Below are positions 1-16,249 of a DNA stretch of 64,000 nucleotides, piece by piece. Positions within the stretch are counted from its first letter, which is position 1. Every line of letters begins with the position of its first letter. Below the pieces are notes generated by a model. It worked only from the letters and a program-made list of their open reading frames with translations, had not been told where the DNA came from and did no database searches. The position numbers were made by a program, and so were the translations under genes. Where the stretch lies: NCBI GenBank assembly GCA_014529385.2, contig CM043944.1, positions 61,883,748 to 61,947,747 on the forward strand, written 5' to 3'. The stretch comes from Adiantum capillus-veneris (lineage: Eukaryota; Streptophyta; Polypodiopsida; Polypodiales; Pteridaceae).

Positions 1-560
1 TTCCTCTTTCTTCCCTAATACAAGGGCTGAAATCATATCTCTAAAATCGGGATCAATAGCATACTCATATATTATAGAAGATAGATCATCGTGAGTTGCT
101 ATGGAAACCTATTCACTCTCGGTTGTCTTGAGAGTGGATCAGCTACCTGATTATGCTTGCCCGCAATGTGAGCAATATGAAAACTAAATTGCAAAAGGAA
201 ATTTTCCCACCTCATTTGTTTGTTGGAGAGCTTGGTCTACGTCATGAAGTACTTAAGACTTTGGTGATTCGTTTTGCAGAATGAAAGGAGTCCCCAATAA
301 ATAGTGCTTCCATGAGTCTAAGGCATGTAGAACTGCGAGGAGTTCCTTTTCATATATGCCTAGAGCTTGCTCAACAGGTTCAAGCCTTCGACTTTCATAG
401 GCTATGGCGTGCCCTTCTTGGAGCAAAACAGCTCCAAGGCAATCACCACAAACGTCACATTGGACCTCAAATGGCTTTGAGAGATCCGGGAATGTAAGCA
501 CAGGTTGAGAGATAATCTTTTCTTGAAAGTATTGTTCTCCTTGGAAGACCATGTATACCT
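1..560 (-). pseudogene. G1 RNase H domain and connection
   Basis: The 99-residue frame at 253-552 has the RT-RNase H core of Ty3 elements: FEVQCDVCGDCLGAVLLQEG (FxxxxDAS/CxxGxGAVLxQ type), then IAYESRRLEPVEQALGIYEKELLAVLHALDSWKHYLLGTPF. After a frame break, the stretch to about base 100 reads HIAGKHNQVADPLSRQP in another frame, the conserved end of this domain. In the family this domain degrades the RNA template during reverse transcription. Frame breaks make this copy non-functional. Confidence 0.88.
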
Positions 561-629
561 AACATTTTTCTTTGTTAGGTCATGTAATGGTCCTGCAATT
601 TGTGACAAATTTTCTATGAAGCGTCTATA

Positions 630-1490
630 CTATACACACATACCTATAAAGCTTCTTAGTTCATGAAGATTCCTTGGTTTAGGCCATCCTTTTATTACCT
701 CTAATTTTGATGGATCCATTTGGATGCCATCTTGAGAGATAATGTGAACTAAATATTGAATCTCTTGCAAGAAAAAATCGCTTTTCTTTCGATTAACATA
801 AAGTTTATTCTCTCTTAGAACTTGAAATATTACCTCGAGGTGTTGCTTGTGTTCGTCTAATGAATTCGAGTAGATGATGATATCATCAAAGAACACTCCA
901 GTAAAGGTTCAATGAGGCCTGAATAGCTTCTCCATCAAGCGGTTGAATGTGGTCGGTGCATTGGTCAAGACAAAAGGCATGATAATATATTTGTAAAGAC
1001 CAAATGTAGTGCGAAATGCGGTCTTTACAATGTCTTGATCAACTATCCTTATTTGATGATAGCCACTTTTTAGATCAATCCTACTAAAGTACGTGGACCC
1101 TTGTAGCTTATCAAATAGGTCTTTTACCCGTGGAACGGGAAACCTATTCTTGATAGTGATCCTATTTAGTGCTCTATAGGTGACACGCGTACAATATGTT
1201 CCATCTTTCTTTTGCACTAAAAGCAGAGGAGAACAAAATGGAGATGAGCTAGGCCTAACCATACCCTTTTCAACTAACTCATGCACTTGCCACATAATCT
1301 CCTCTTGTTGAGCTTCAGAAACTCTATAAGGAGGTTTGTTAGGCGGTGAACTTCCTGGAAGAAGTTCAATTGCATGGTCATCATTGCCTCGTTTAGGAGG
1401 TAGCTCAGAAGGGATGTCAGCAATAAAGACATCTTGAAACCCCTTGAGAGAATTGGATAACTCTAATTCCTTGTATGTGTGTATTTTCTT
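630..1490 (-). pseudogene. G1 reverse transcriptase domain
   Basis: The N-terminal half (to about 909) carries MVRPSSSPFCSPLLLVQKKDG, the fingers VPRVKDLFDKLQGSTYFSRIDLKSGYHQIR and TAFRTTFGLYKYIIMPFVLTNAPTTFNRLM. After a stop and a shift near 900, the frame at 630-896 starts with VFFDDIIIYS, the catalytic YxDD box in its gypsy FFDD form. It continues with the thumb and the RSFIGMC motif. The open frame extends upstream of the first Met through a proline-rich linker (PSELPPKRGNDDHAIELLPG) to about 1490. Catalytic residues are present but the frame is interrupted. Confidence 0.92.
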
Positions 1491-1555
1491 TTGCTAAAAC
1501 ATAGGTTCATTTTGAAAATCTTTAACAAAAATCATGTACACGGAAATAGAGCTCT

Positions 1556-1960
1556 TTATTGACTTATTGAAAGCTTGCGTATGTACAATGGGTATGGTGT
1601 TACCCATTTGCTTGGCATATCTTTTTCCCTAAACCTAAAGTAGATTCTCCTTTCAGGGAATTTAACATTGGTAGCTATGCAATCAAACCATGGTGCCCCT
1701 AGGATTACATCCTCATGCTTGAGAGGAGAGATAAAGAAGTCCTCTTTGTCCACATAGCTTTGGACATGGAGCCTCCTTTCCCGATTAAGGGAGTGACTGA
1801 AGCTTGTTTCCCTTTGAAAGCACCATCTGTGGGTAGGACATCTCCCATCTCATAGGCTTGTATGCCTAGCTTGGTGGCAAACTCTGTGGATATGAAACTG
1901 TGAGTATAGCCAAGGTCAAAGAGAATAAAAGCATCATGTTCTCTTACCTTTCCCCAAGCA
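1556..1960 (-). pseudogene. G1 retropepsin-like protease
   Basis: Two adjoining frames make an aspartic protease. The first (about 1760-1940) reads FDLGYTHSFISTEFATKLGI, where gypsy proteases normally have FDSGATHSFI, so the catalytic D-S/T-G is changed to D-L-G. The second (1556-1753) reads ISPLKHEDVILGAPWFDCIATNVKF, the conserved (I/V)LGxxWL region. In the family it matures the Gag-Pol polyprotein. The altered active site and the frameshift near 1753 indicate decay. Confidence 0.8.
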
Positions 1961-1998
1961 TGGCATAGAGAAGATCCTTTGTGGTGAGTTTCCTCCTC

Positions 1999-2500
1999 TT
2001 AGATTTCGACCAAGGTAGCTCTAGGAGGTTCATGGTGGGTGTTCTTTTGGGGAAAATTGCGGTACGCATGCCCTTGCTGTCCACAATTGAAACAACGGTT
2101 ATCCTTATGATAACGCTCAAGCTCTTTAGGAGAGAGTTTATTTTTGCCTTTGTAAACTCCTTTCTCTTTAGCTTTGTTGGAGTTGCCTTTAGGAGACTTT
2201 TGGACATTGTCCTTCCCCTTAGGCTCATTGGGACCCTTGTTTTTTGTGGGCTTAGAGTTTCTTTTAGCCCCCATTTGGAAATTGATTCAAGAAGCCACCA
2301 TAGTATGGTGTATAACCGCTAATATGGTGCATGGCCTTTGGGAGTTGACATACTCCACCATTTCTTCAGTTAAGCCCACACAAAAGTGTTGCTTTTTCTC
2401 TCCAAAATCCAACTTCTTGAAGACATTGGATTGAAAAATCAAAGTTATCAACATTAATTTGACTCTCTTTACTATTGTCATCCATTCTAACACCTTTTAG
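1999..2500 (-). pseudogene. G1 gag C-terminal part with CCHC zinc knuckle
   Basis: The frame at 1999-2274 is lysine-rich and carries CFNCGQQGHAYRNFPQ near 2060-2110. That is a CX2CX4HX4C knuckle whose last Cys has become Phe. Upstream on the same strand (2287-2493) another frame ends in FGEKKQHFCVGLTEEMVEYV, the gag tail. Gag packages element RNA, and the knuckle binds it. Damage to the fourth zinc ligand plus frame breaks mark a pseudogene. Confidence 0.8.
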
Positions 2501-2886
2501 GTGTACTTTGGCACTTCAAGCCCTAGTTGCTACTCCTCTTTACCCCTTAGAAAAATCAGTCAAGCTATTATACATGTGGCTCCAATACCATTAATTGCAA
2601 GGAATAGAAGAGAGGGTCGTTCAACACCAAAACAGCACCGGCTCCTGTCAAGCTTCTAATAGCTCAATAGTGGTTAAGCCGTAGGCAAGCCCCGTAGGAC
2701 TCCACTATTAAGACCATAGCTCTTGATGGTGATGCCCCGTTATTTTCACGAAGGTACGCGCACTATAAGGCTGAAAATTCCCTATTCTACTTACTCACAT
2801 GCAATTACTAATACCAACCATTTATAGCTTGCTTGAGGACCTCCCTTCTTGAGCAAGAAAAGATAAACCTTATGCTCTAATAACAA

Positions 2887-4330
<1,444 letters not shown>

Positions 4331-4337
4331 TTAGATA

Positions 4338-4700
4338 TTAGTTATTATGACATACCTCCTTCACAGCTTTGGCTTCGACCCACATGGTAAGGTAGTCACT
4401 CCCCACTACAATGTATTTTTTTCCGCTTGCCAACTTTGGGAGTGGACCAATGGCGTCCAGGCCCCACTTCTCAAAAGCATTCTGGGCAATAGCTCCTTGC
4501 AACTCAGCTATTAACCTCATCTCATCCATAGTCTGATATTCGTGGTAGATGTTGCACCATTAGTGCACATCACATACTATCAATGGACACCAAAAACCTG
4601 CTCTCAAGATTCAAAACAAAACCTGGTCTTTACCCTGATGCCCACTCTCCTCATGACATTGCTACAGCACTGTATCGATTTCTTCCTTATAAAGTACACT
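4338..4700 (-). pseudogene. G2 integrase, N-terminal zinc domain and start of core
   Basis: On the minus strand the H2C2 region can be followed in broken frames (HEESGHQGKD then CNIYHEYQ at about 4530-4690). It is followed by FEKWGLDAIGPLPKLASGKKYIVVGSDYLTMWVEAKAVKE at 4338-4480. That is the start of the DDE integrase core with its first Asp. The core stops abruptly at about 4338, so the second Asp and the Glu are absent and the 3' end of the element is lost. Confidence 0.85.
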
Positions 4701-5230
4701 TTGTAGCACTTCATCCCGTCCATAGGTCATAAGATCCTTCCCTATCAGTGTAAACTTGTGAGACTTCTATACTACCCTTCACTTTTGTAGCTTCGACAAT
4801 CGTTCAAAGCACTGATCGATGCTCAAAAAGTATTTAATCTCCTTTAAGGTCTCACGACCATCATAGGTGGTTGGGGCCACATATATCCTTGTAACCTGCT
4901 CTTGTATCTGGCTCTTTTCTAACATGCTTGAACTCAACCTCCTCAAAAAGCTTCAATGACTTCTTGATGGCATAGAACCAATGCTTTAATGAATCCCATT
5001 TCACCTACCATTGGCCCAACAACTGCTTGATGAATAACAGTGCATCATCTTTCACCACCAACCTCGAGATACCAAACTCGACACACTACTACAAACCTCT
5101 AAATGGAGGGTGAGATACTCCGCCTCATTATTGGTATGAACATCCTCCAAGTCGTAGGCTTTTGAAAAGATCACCTGTCATGCGGATCTTGTATCACCAC
5201 ACCTCCACTTGCCTTTTATGTTACCCTCCT

Positions 5231-5720
5231 TTATGCTCCATCAAACCACATGGTTAAAGCTTCTGCTAAATCAGGTTCCTCCTTAGTGTCATCCCGCACC
5301 ACCTTGGGATAGATTGGCAAATCAACAACCTTGCTGGCTAGAATATCCACTAGGTGATATTGACTTGAATGATCAATTTTGAATTCAAACTCAAACTCAT
5401 CTAGCTCTATCACCCACTTCATGATCCGCTTCCTTGTCTTCAAGTGCAGCACTACTTTTGGCAATAAATTGTTGTCAACACAAAAGAGTTTCGCACGATG
5501 AGATACACCTTGAACTACCTGCAGACGAAAACTAAGGCCATGACCCACTGTTCAGCTTTGGTGTAGGTTGCCTCCCTAGGATTTGTCACCCTACTTTCAA
5601 AATAAATAGGTTTATAGCTTCTTCCCACTTTTTGCAATAGTATTGCCCCGATGGATACGGTGCCTACCGTCATGGCAACATAGAAATCATCTTCATGATT
5701 GGGAGGACACGTCGTAGCAC
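5231..5720 (-). pseudogene. G2 RNase H domain
   Basis: A first stretch (about 5550-5720) reads DFYVAMTVGTVSIGAILLQK then YKPIYFESRVTNPREATYTKAEQWVMALVF. After a stop, the frame at 5231-5548 continues through LKTRKRIMKWVIELDEFEFEFKIDHSSQYHLVDILASKVVDLPI. This is the Ty3 RNase H with its connection. It is preceded by an unrelated-looking fragment at 5731-5964 where the RT palm should be, so an internal deletion is inferred. Confidence 0.85.
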
Positions 5721-6132
5721 AAGATTTATTTCACCCTATCCAAAGATAGTTGAGCCTCTTCATCCCATTCAAAACCATGCACCTGATGTGCCCTCTTTTG
5801 AAGGGGGTATACATACTGTCAGCATCCAAAAAAACCTCGACGGTCATATACTTCAACCTGTGCACGAACGATGCCAAATCATATGCACTAGGAGGCTCCA
5901 TAAGACTAGAGCCTTGACCTTCTCTGGATCCGCTCAATTCCATTTTTTGATACCACATGGCCAACTTTCTTTCTCTTGCCTGGTCAAGTCTCCAGTTAGC
6001 ATATTGATCACCTCTTTAATACCTATGGCATGCACCTGTGCTTCCACCTCCTCTTTTTCACAAGGCTCTTGCACAGCGACCCTCAAACAAGTCAGCATAA
6101 ATCTTGACCATATCATCCTCGCTTCCTTCTTC

Positions 6133-6378
6133 CTATGTATATGTATACCATTCATCATAGGCCGTTTCAATCTCGTACTCATAGCTGGTGGTGTCATCCT
6201 CATCCCTTGCCGTCATAGCATGGAAATGGCTCTCCTTGGGATCTAGCACCACCTGCCGCCCTTTATCTTTATCAGGCAAGGTAAACACCCAACTTCCTAG
6301 ATCTTGTTTGGCACCTATTTCCAACATCCACGGCCTACCCAAGATGATAGGATATGCGTTATTCCTAGCTTTCATCAC
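6133..6378 (-). pseudogene. G2 protease, C-terminal part
   Basis: The frame reads MMKARNNAYPIILGRPWMLEIGAKQDLGSWVFTLPDKD. The PIILGRPWM motif is the conserved second half of gypsy retropepsins (P-x-ILGRPWL). The catalytic first half lies in another frame at about 6400-6600 (DGGAQVXV-like on the minus strand) and is interrupted. Confidence 0.75.
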
Positions 6379-6573
6379 AAAGAAGTCGATTAGGAACTAT
6401 ATGCCCATCACTTTCACTTTTATGTCCTGGGCTACGCCCAAACACCTAGCTTTAGAATGGTTAGCCATCTTCATGTGCACATTTGACTTGACTACCGCCT
6501 TAACACATGTTTCCCTCATTGCAACTTCTGTCATGACTCAAACCTGTGCTCCACCATCTATATAGGCTTGAAC

Positions 6574-7032
6574 CTACATCCTTTTCTCGATGACAGCATC
6601 CACCAAAGGAAGAACATCCACCGGGCTACCTACCCTGAGTGCCATATTTTGCACCACCTGCACATTTCCCTTACCCCTTGGCAGCCTGGTGCTAATGCTA
6701 GTCGACCATAGTCGCCTCAATTTTGGGTTCAATGCCAACAACTGTCCAAAAGTAATATTAGCTCTTTGGCTTTGGACATCACTCATCAAATCATAGTTTG
6801 GATGGCCATGCCCAAGCTGGATATTCACTTGTTTAATCCTATGATGCCTTCTTTTCTTGCTAGTCCCAGGCTGCTCCTTTCCCTCATATACTTTCTCCTT
6901 GCCTTTACAACCTCTAGTATCCAGCTCAGTTTTTGTCTGCCTTTCAGCTCTAGCTCTTTTGTTGGCCAAAACTTTGACATCCTGTTTATCCACCCCAATT
7001 AAGTTCACCCTAGGGACTTCACTGCCATCCAT
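6574..7032 (-). pseudogene. G2 gag-protease linker
   Basis: A 152-residue basic frame includes KEKVYEGKEQPGTSKKRRHHRIKQVNIQLGHGHPNYDLMSDVQSQ, then ITFGQLLALNPKLRRLWSTSISTR and VDVLPLVDAVIEKRM. The last segment is directly comparable to the frame at 52421-53134 in the other gypsy element (ITWPQLLHLVPKVRRQWSKMVSTR...DILPIVDVNIKGKRV). The two elements therefore belong to related lineages. It joins the knuckle to the protease. Confidence 0.75.
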
Positions 7033-7041
7033 TTAGGCCTG

Positions 7042-7281
7042 CTACACTAGATTCTCGATTGACTGCTCCCTCGGGTCATTAAATTGTGCTTGGCCTCTCC
7101 CTCTACCAAACAATGGGTAGATACCACCTCTTTCCCTTGGCAAATGCGGACAGTCTGGTGCACAATGCCCTTCTTCACCGCAATTATAGCACCTTGCATG
7201 TAGAGGCCATGCCCTACCCCCTTGCTCCTCTTGGCTTCCCCTATCAATTACACTCAATCGTAGCTCTTGCATCTGCTCCAA
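7042..7281 (-). pseudogene. G2 gag zinc knuckle
   Basis: The frame contains CYNCGEEGHCAPDCPHLP, an intact CX2CX4HX4C retroviral-type zinc knuckle. It is followed by a Gly/Arg-rich tail (GRGRGQAQF). Nucleocapsid function is expected from the family. Confidence 0.85.
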
Positions 7282-7740
7282 AAGATCTTGAATTGTACTT
7301 ATCCACTACTGCAAAATAGCAGCCGCTGCAACCCTATTCCCTTGATTTTCCTCCTAAATTGACTCTCGATGACTTTGTGGTTGAATAGGTGCGATTGCTT
7401 CATAACCTATTACGCCTTGTTCTATCTTCTTTTAAATTTTCCTATTTTTTTGACCTTGCGATTGCCACTACCCCATTGTAGTTCTCTCAACTTTCAAAGT
7501 CCACTTTCTCTCACACCTTCGGATGTAAGCATGCAATAAATTTATCCAATTTGAAGTACTCACCATTGGCTAGCTACATAGCCGCTACTAACTCCGCCCA
7601 ACATGCTTCAAAGTGATCCAAAAACAAATGAACTCCTCACCTACATCCTGATTTAAAGTCTTCAGCCTCGCATCCATCTCAACAGGACATGCTTCCTTAT
7701 GAAAATGATGTAAAAATCTTGTCCATAGAGCCGGCCTTTC

Positions 7741-7938
7741 CTATCTCGGCTCGATCTCCAAAGCTTCCAACCGCAGTTTAGCCTTTCTGCGCATCACCAA
7801 TGGGAAGGTTTGCATCTTGCTGTCCTCATTAGGCATTCGTGGAGACAATATGTACAATTCAAAATATGCAAGCCATTCGTATGGATTCTCTTCACCCGTT
7901 AAAATCAGACCATAGCTTTGAGAAGCCATAGATTCCAA
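7741..7938 (-). pseudogene. G2 gag N-terminal fragment
   Basis: The 65-residue frame reads GEENPYEWLAYFELYILSPRMPNEDSKMQTFPLVMRRKAKLRLEAL. This is the 'WLxxFE...K...FPLxLRxxA' capsid signature of plant gypsy gag. The following capsid sequence is spread over other frames down to about 7300. Confidence 0.7.
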
Positions 7939-8005
7939 TCTAACAATCGGTTCTCCTTCACCAAATCGGGAGCAATCAGTGTGCTATTCAGTGTGGACAC
8001 CAAAA

Positions 8006-12860
<4,855 letters not shown>

Positions 12861-12861
12861 A

Positions 12862-12873
12862 GCTCTGATACCA
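12862..12873 (-). other. tRNA-iMet-type primer binding site
   Basis: The minus strand reads TGGTATCAGAGC, an exact match to the classical plant LTR-retrotransposon primer site complementary to initiator tRNA-Met. It lies two bases inside the LTR at 12876. Confidence 0.85.
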
Positions 12874-12875
12874 CT

Positions 12876-13111
12876 TGTGAGTGCGTTTGTGCACGCGGAT
12901 GTGTGAGTGCGCGGTGCGGTGCAGTGCGAGCGGGGAAGGGAAGGAGCAGAAGACGGTATCGGTGGAGCAATATCTGGAACTAGGTCAAGTGAGTGAGGTA
13001 TTCCTTATTCTTATGTATACAAAGAATAAGGAACTGCGTACGGACACCAGACATCGGGGCCGGCCCCGGGCAATCGGGCAAAGGCGTAGAGCCTTTACCC
13101 CAACACTAACA
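12876..13111 (-). repeat. Short LTR of a minus-strand LTR element
   Basis: On the plus strand the block starts TGTGAGTGCG and ends ...CACTAACA; on the element strand it is TGTTAGTG...CACTCACA. It is flanked by an exact iMet primer site at its inner edge, which fixes orientation. It contains a perfect 11-base inverted repeat (TTCCTTATTCT / AGAATAAGGAA) with arms between about 13000 and 13034. No second copy was found, and no gag or pol lies leftward, so the element is truncated or non-autonomous. Confidence 0.7.
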
Positions 13112-14227
13112 GAATGTCAATACTTAAGGAAGTGACTTGGATGGGGCACGGCGACACTTTGAGTTTGTCAATCTCAAGAAGTGAATCTAACAAAATAACA
13201 CAACTCAACAAGAAAATTAATCACTCAATAATCACGGAAATCTGCCTATGTCCTTTCTTACCGCTCTAGGTCATCACGCCATTTCGGCACTCGAACAAAC
13301 TCAAAATGCAACAAAACTTTAGGAGGAGGTCAAGGACACCTAGGGGCACTATCCTACCAAGTCTAGTCGCAATCCTACAAGGTACCAAAATCCCAATCCA
13401 TCATGAAAAAGGTCTTGAAAATTGTAACATATCAGTCTAGAAAGGTCGCTCTATGGTTTAGTAACACTCTCCTATGGTCAAAACGACTAAAAACAATGAT
13501 TTAAGCACTCAAATCGGGATTTGAGGCTCACAAATGTGTAGTTGCAAACCACAACAAAACTGACAATGCTTACACTTGAATGAAATAGCAAAGAGAGAGG
13601 AACACAATGCAAATTTTGGAATCAAAAACGGATTACCCAATCATTAGAGAAGTTGATTACAAATTGGAACAGCTTCGTAGCTTGAGTGTATGTATAGAAG
13701 ATCTCTTTCTCCTTCTTTCAAATATAAGACTCTTTTCACATTAAAGCTATTGATGTTTACATATAGGGCTTTCTAAATGGTTAGTGGCTAACTCACATGG
13801 CATTTTACAATTGTCATGACAGAATCACAACTTAGGGAATTGACCCGCTACTCTGGAACCAGGATTTACACAAAGTATCTCTACACTAACTCAGAAAAAT
13901 AATAGAGTACAAATGTGTGTCCAGCTATGTGTCCGGCCAGGTGGATGACCGTTCGATCAGTCTGCTAATACCATATCCACTCTCAATCCTACTCAATGGA
14001 TCACAAATCATTCATCGGTGTTCTTCACCCCCTCTAATATTCGAGTCTTGGACATGTATACTTGGATCCATCTTTTCCCTGGCAAAAATCTCTTTATTTA
14101 TCTCCCAAGAAACATCAAAAAGAGTTTCCTTACTTTGCACAAAATTTAGTTAAACCTCATCAAGAAATTGCATAAGCTCAACATCAACTGCATCTCGATT
14201 ATGTATGAAATTAAACTGCCAAGAACC
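13112..14227. other. No gene recognised
   Basis: AT-rich sequence without a recognisable protein domain, LTR pair or RNA gene. A 78-residue plus-strand frame at 13917-14153 has no identifiable motif. Confidence 0.5.
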
Positions 14228-14790
14228 CTTATCTATACTAATAGATAATGGGGGAGGGAATTCTGGTTCCCCCCCTTGCCACAGGGCGGCATGAGCTTGC
14301 TCCGACGCTTTCAAGATTGTGCACTCTGCACAATTCAAGAAACAGCATGCACATTGGAAGGAGGGAGGGAGAGAGAGAGAGAGAGAGAGAGAGACGGGAC
14401 TCAGAGGAGATGCGGAGGGGCCTGTAGGGCCTAGCGGGCCACAACTCCAATGACTGCCAGATGAACCCTGCTCGGTGCCCGCCATCAATGCATAATCACT
14501 GCCCCGTGCCCAGCCGCGCACACACACAATTTATTTCTTTTAATGCGCACCTGACAATTGCACCACAGGCTACCTCACATAGTCAGTGCTCACCCCCATC
14601 AAGCATCCCCTCGCGAGTCGCGACCTCTCTTATGTAACCCTCTCTCAGAGCGACGACGTTCAGGCTGAGTTCCAACGCCAGTTGATTGAAACTTTGGGAA
14701 AATTTTGAAAAAATGTATTTCGAGGTAGGGTGAGTTTCCCATGCCACGAGCTCAAAAAAACTTTTTTTTTCCCTAAAACTTTGTAGGCAT
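14228..14790. mobile_element. Helitron-like 5' head copy
   Basis: The sequence TATCTATACTAATAGATAATGGGGGAGGGAATTCTGG, starting near 14230, is almost identical to the start of the bounded Helitron at 25138. A related copy starts at 15188. A 'TC...TACTA' start is typical of plant Helitron 5' ends. No matching CTRR 3' end could be assigned, so extent is uncertain. Includes a (GA)n at about 14370-14394. Confidence 0.5.
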
Positions 14791-15135
14791 ACATCTATTC
14801 TATCTTGGCACTCCCTTGGTTGACATGTCATGCCAAGTACGGTGCACTTCATAAAGCACAAAAGGTGCTTGATGAGCGGGATGTTGTCTCTTGGAATGTA
14901 TTGATTGTGGGATATGCCCAACTTCAGCACGGCCAAGAGGCTTTGGCCTATTTCCACGGATGCGAAGCGAGAGTGTCTCTCTCATAATCACATATGCTTG
15001 CATCTTGAAATGTCGTGCTTGGTACTGTCTTGGTCAACATGTACGCCAAACATGGTGAACTTCATAAAGCATAAAACGTGCTTGAGGAGATTCCTGTGAG
15101 GGATGTCGTGTCTTGGAATGTAGCTGGCCACTATA
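14790..15135 (+). pseudogene. PPR (pentatricopeptide repeat) gene fragment
   Basis: Two PPR repeats can be read on the plus strand. The first, at 14805-14960, reads CHAKYGALHKAQKVLDERDVVSWNVLIVGYAQLQHGQEALAYF. The second, at about 15025-15122, reads VLVNMYAKHGELHKA, a stop, then NVLEEIPVRDVVSWNV. These match the L/S-type repeats of plant organellar RNA-editing PPR proteins (YAKxGxLxxAxxVFxxMPxRDVVSWNxLIxGYA). The segment between the repeats is shortened and carries stops. There is no start codon context, no E/DYW tail and no full array. It lies between two Helitron-like heads (14228 and 15188), which suggests capture by such an element. Confidence 0.8.
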
Positions 15136-15187
15136 GACCGGCCTTTGATTGTGCGTGGGCTCTAGGAGGCTTGATATCTCTCAAGTA

Positions 15188-15560
15188 GGTATCTATACTA
15201 AGGATAATGGGGGAGGGAATTCTAGCTCTCCCCCCCCCGGCACGTGGCCTCACCTCCTGCATCCGGCTGGTCCCGACCAATGCCCCTCCCCACTGTTCCA
15301 GAAGACAGCGGCATTGTACGTGTCTGTGTGTGTGCCTCTGAGGACGCCGTCGCACAAATTCGAGGGCAGACATTGACCAAGCAAAATTCCGGCTCCCCCC
15401 CTCCGCCACGTGGCCTCACCTCCTGCATCCGGCTGGTCCCGACCAATGCCCCTCCCCACTGTTCCAGAAGACACCGGCGCCGTACGTGTGTGTGTGTGTG
15501 TGTGCCTCTAAGGACGCCGTTGCACAAATTCGAGGGCAGACATTGACTAGGCAAAACCGG
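15188..15560. repeat. Helitron-like head plus 2-copy tandem repeat
   Basis: Begins TATCTATACTAAGGATAATGGGGGAGGGAATTC. It is followed by a unit of about 168 bp present twice in tandem (about 15230-15395 and 15396-15560). Each unit contains CACGTGGCCTCACCTCCTGC, GGTCCCGACCAATGCCCC, a (GT)n and GACGCCGT..GCACAAATTCG. Similar overlapping open frames on both strands are products of the duplication, not genes. Confidence 0.8.
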
Positions 15561-15635
15561 CGCCGGGCCCAAGCCCCATGAGAGAGAGAGAGAGAGAGCC
15601 ATCTCTGGCTATTGCTCCTGGAGTCTGGCATCTCG

Positions 15636-15638
15636 CGC

Positions 15639-15690
<52 letters not shown>

Positions 15691-15850
15691 GGGAAACTTA
15701 CCAAAATAACCCTTTAATTTGTGGAAATTTCAAAATACCCTTCCAATTTCAAAAATTGCCCCCAATATTTTGTCATGAATTCCCAAAGTACCCCCAAATT
15801 TTTTGAAATTGGCACGATATTAAGCTGAGACACATTTTTGGCCCGTACAG

Positions 15851-15929
<79 letters not shown>

Positions 15930-16000
15930 TGATGAGACAAGCGTCCAAATTTTCGGTGCGTGCTCCCTGTAGCTCGACGATCGCACAGGCATACAGCGGG

Positions 16001-16074
<74 letters not shown>

Positions 16075-16147
16075 ACTGATGAGACAAGCGTGCAAATTTT
16101 CATTGTGTGATCCCTGTAGCTCGACGATCGCACAGGCATACAACGGG

Positions 16148-16216
<69 letters not shown>
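15636..16216. repeat. Cluster of (GA)n tracts with a 145-bp duplication and a 38-base G run
   Basis: (GA)n tracts occupy about 15641-15686, 15853-15925, 16002-16035 and 16150-16216. The block GGTACTGATGAGACAAGCGT...CGATCGCACAGGCATAC, followed by GGGATTGAGAGAG, occurs at about 15926 and again at about 16072. Between the copies is an uninterrupted run of 38 G (16036-16073). Long Ser-Leu and Arg-Glu frames here are repeat artefacts. Confidence 0.95.
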
Positions 16217-16219
<3 letters not shown>

Positions 16220-16249
16220 CTCCTGAGTGAATGCCCAAGGATGCACGGC

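Larger units (their letters stand above)
1..2886 (-). mobile_element. Ty3/gypsy retrotransposon, 5' part (element G1), degenerate, cut by window edge
   Basis: Read on the minus strand, the domain order is gag zinc knuckle, aspartic protease, reverse transcriptase and RNase H, which is the Ty3/gypsy order as far as it goes. The RNase H connection continues to base 1 (motif AGKHNQVADPLSR around 120-180), so integrase and the 3' LTR lie outside the window. Frames are broken by several stops and frameshifts, so the copy is dead. At 2874-2885 the minus strand reads TGTTATTAGAGC, a 10/12 match to the usual plant initiator-Met primer site TGGTATCAGAGC. The 5' LTR would then start at 2887. Confidence 0.9.
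4338..8005 (-). mobile_element. Ty3/gypsy element G2, internally deleted
   Basis: Minus-strand remnants occur in the order gag (7741-7938), CCHC knuckle (7042-7281), linker (6574-7032), protease (6133-6378), RNase H (5231-5720) and integrase (4338-4700). The RT fingers and palm, including the catalytic Asp pair, are missing between about 5730 and 5960. At 7992-8003 the minus strand reads TTTTGGTGTCCACACTG, which resembles the primer site next to the LTR of the element at 54751-54769. The 5' LTR therefore probably begins near 8008. Many stops and shifts show an old, dead copy. Confidence 0.85.

Noticed and set aside
15230-15560. Direct repeats considered as a CRISPR array
   Set aside because: Only two long units with no spacer structure and a eukaryotic transposon setting; a tandem duplication explains them.
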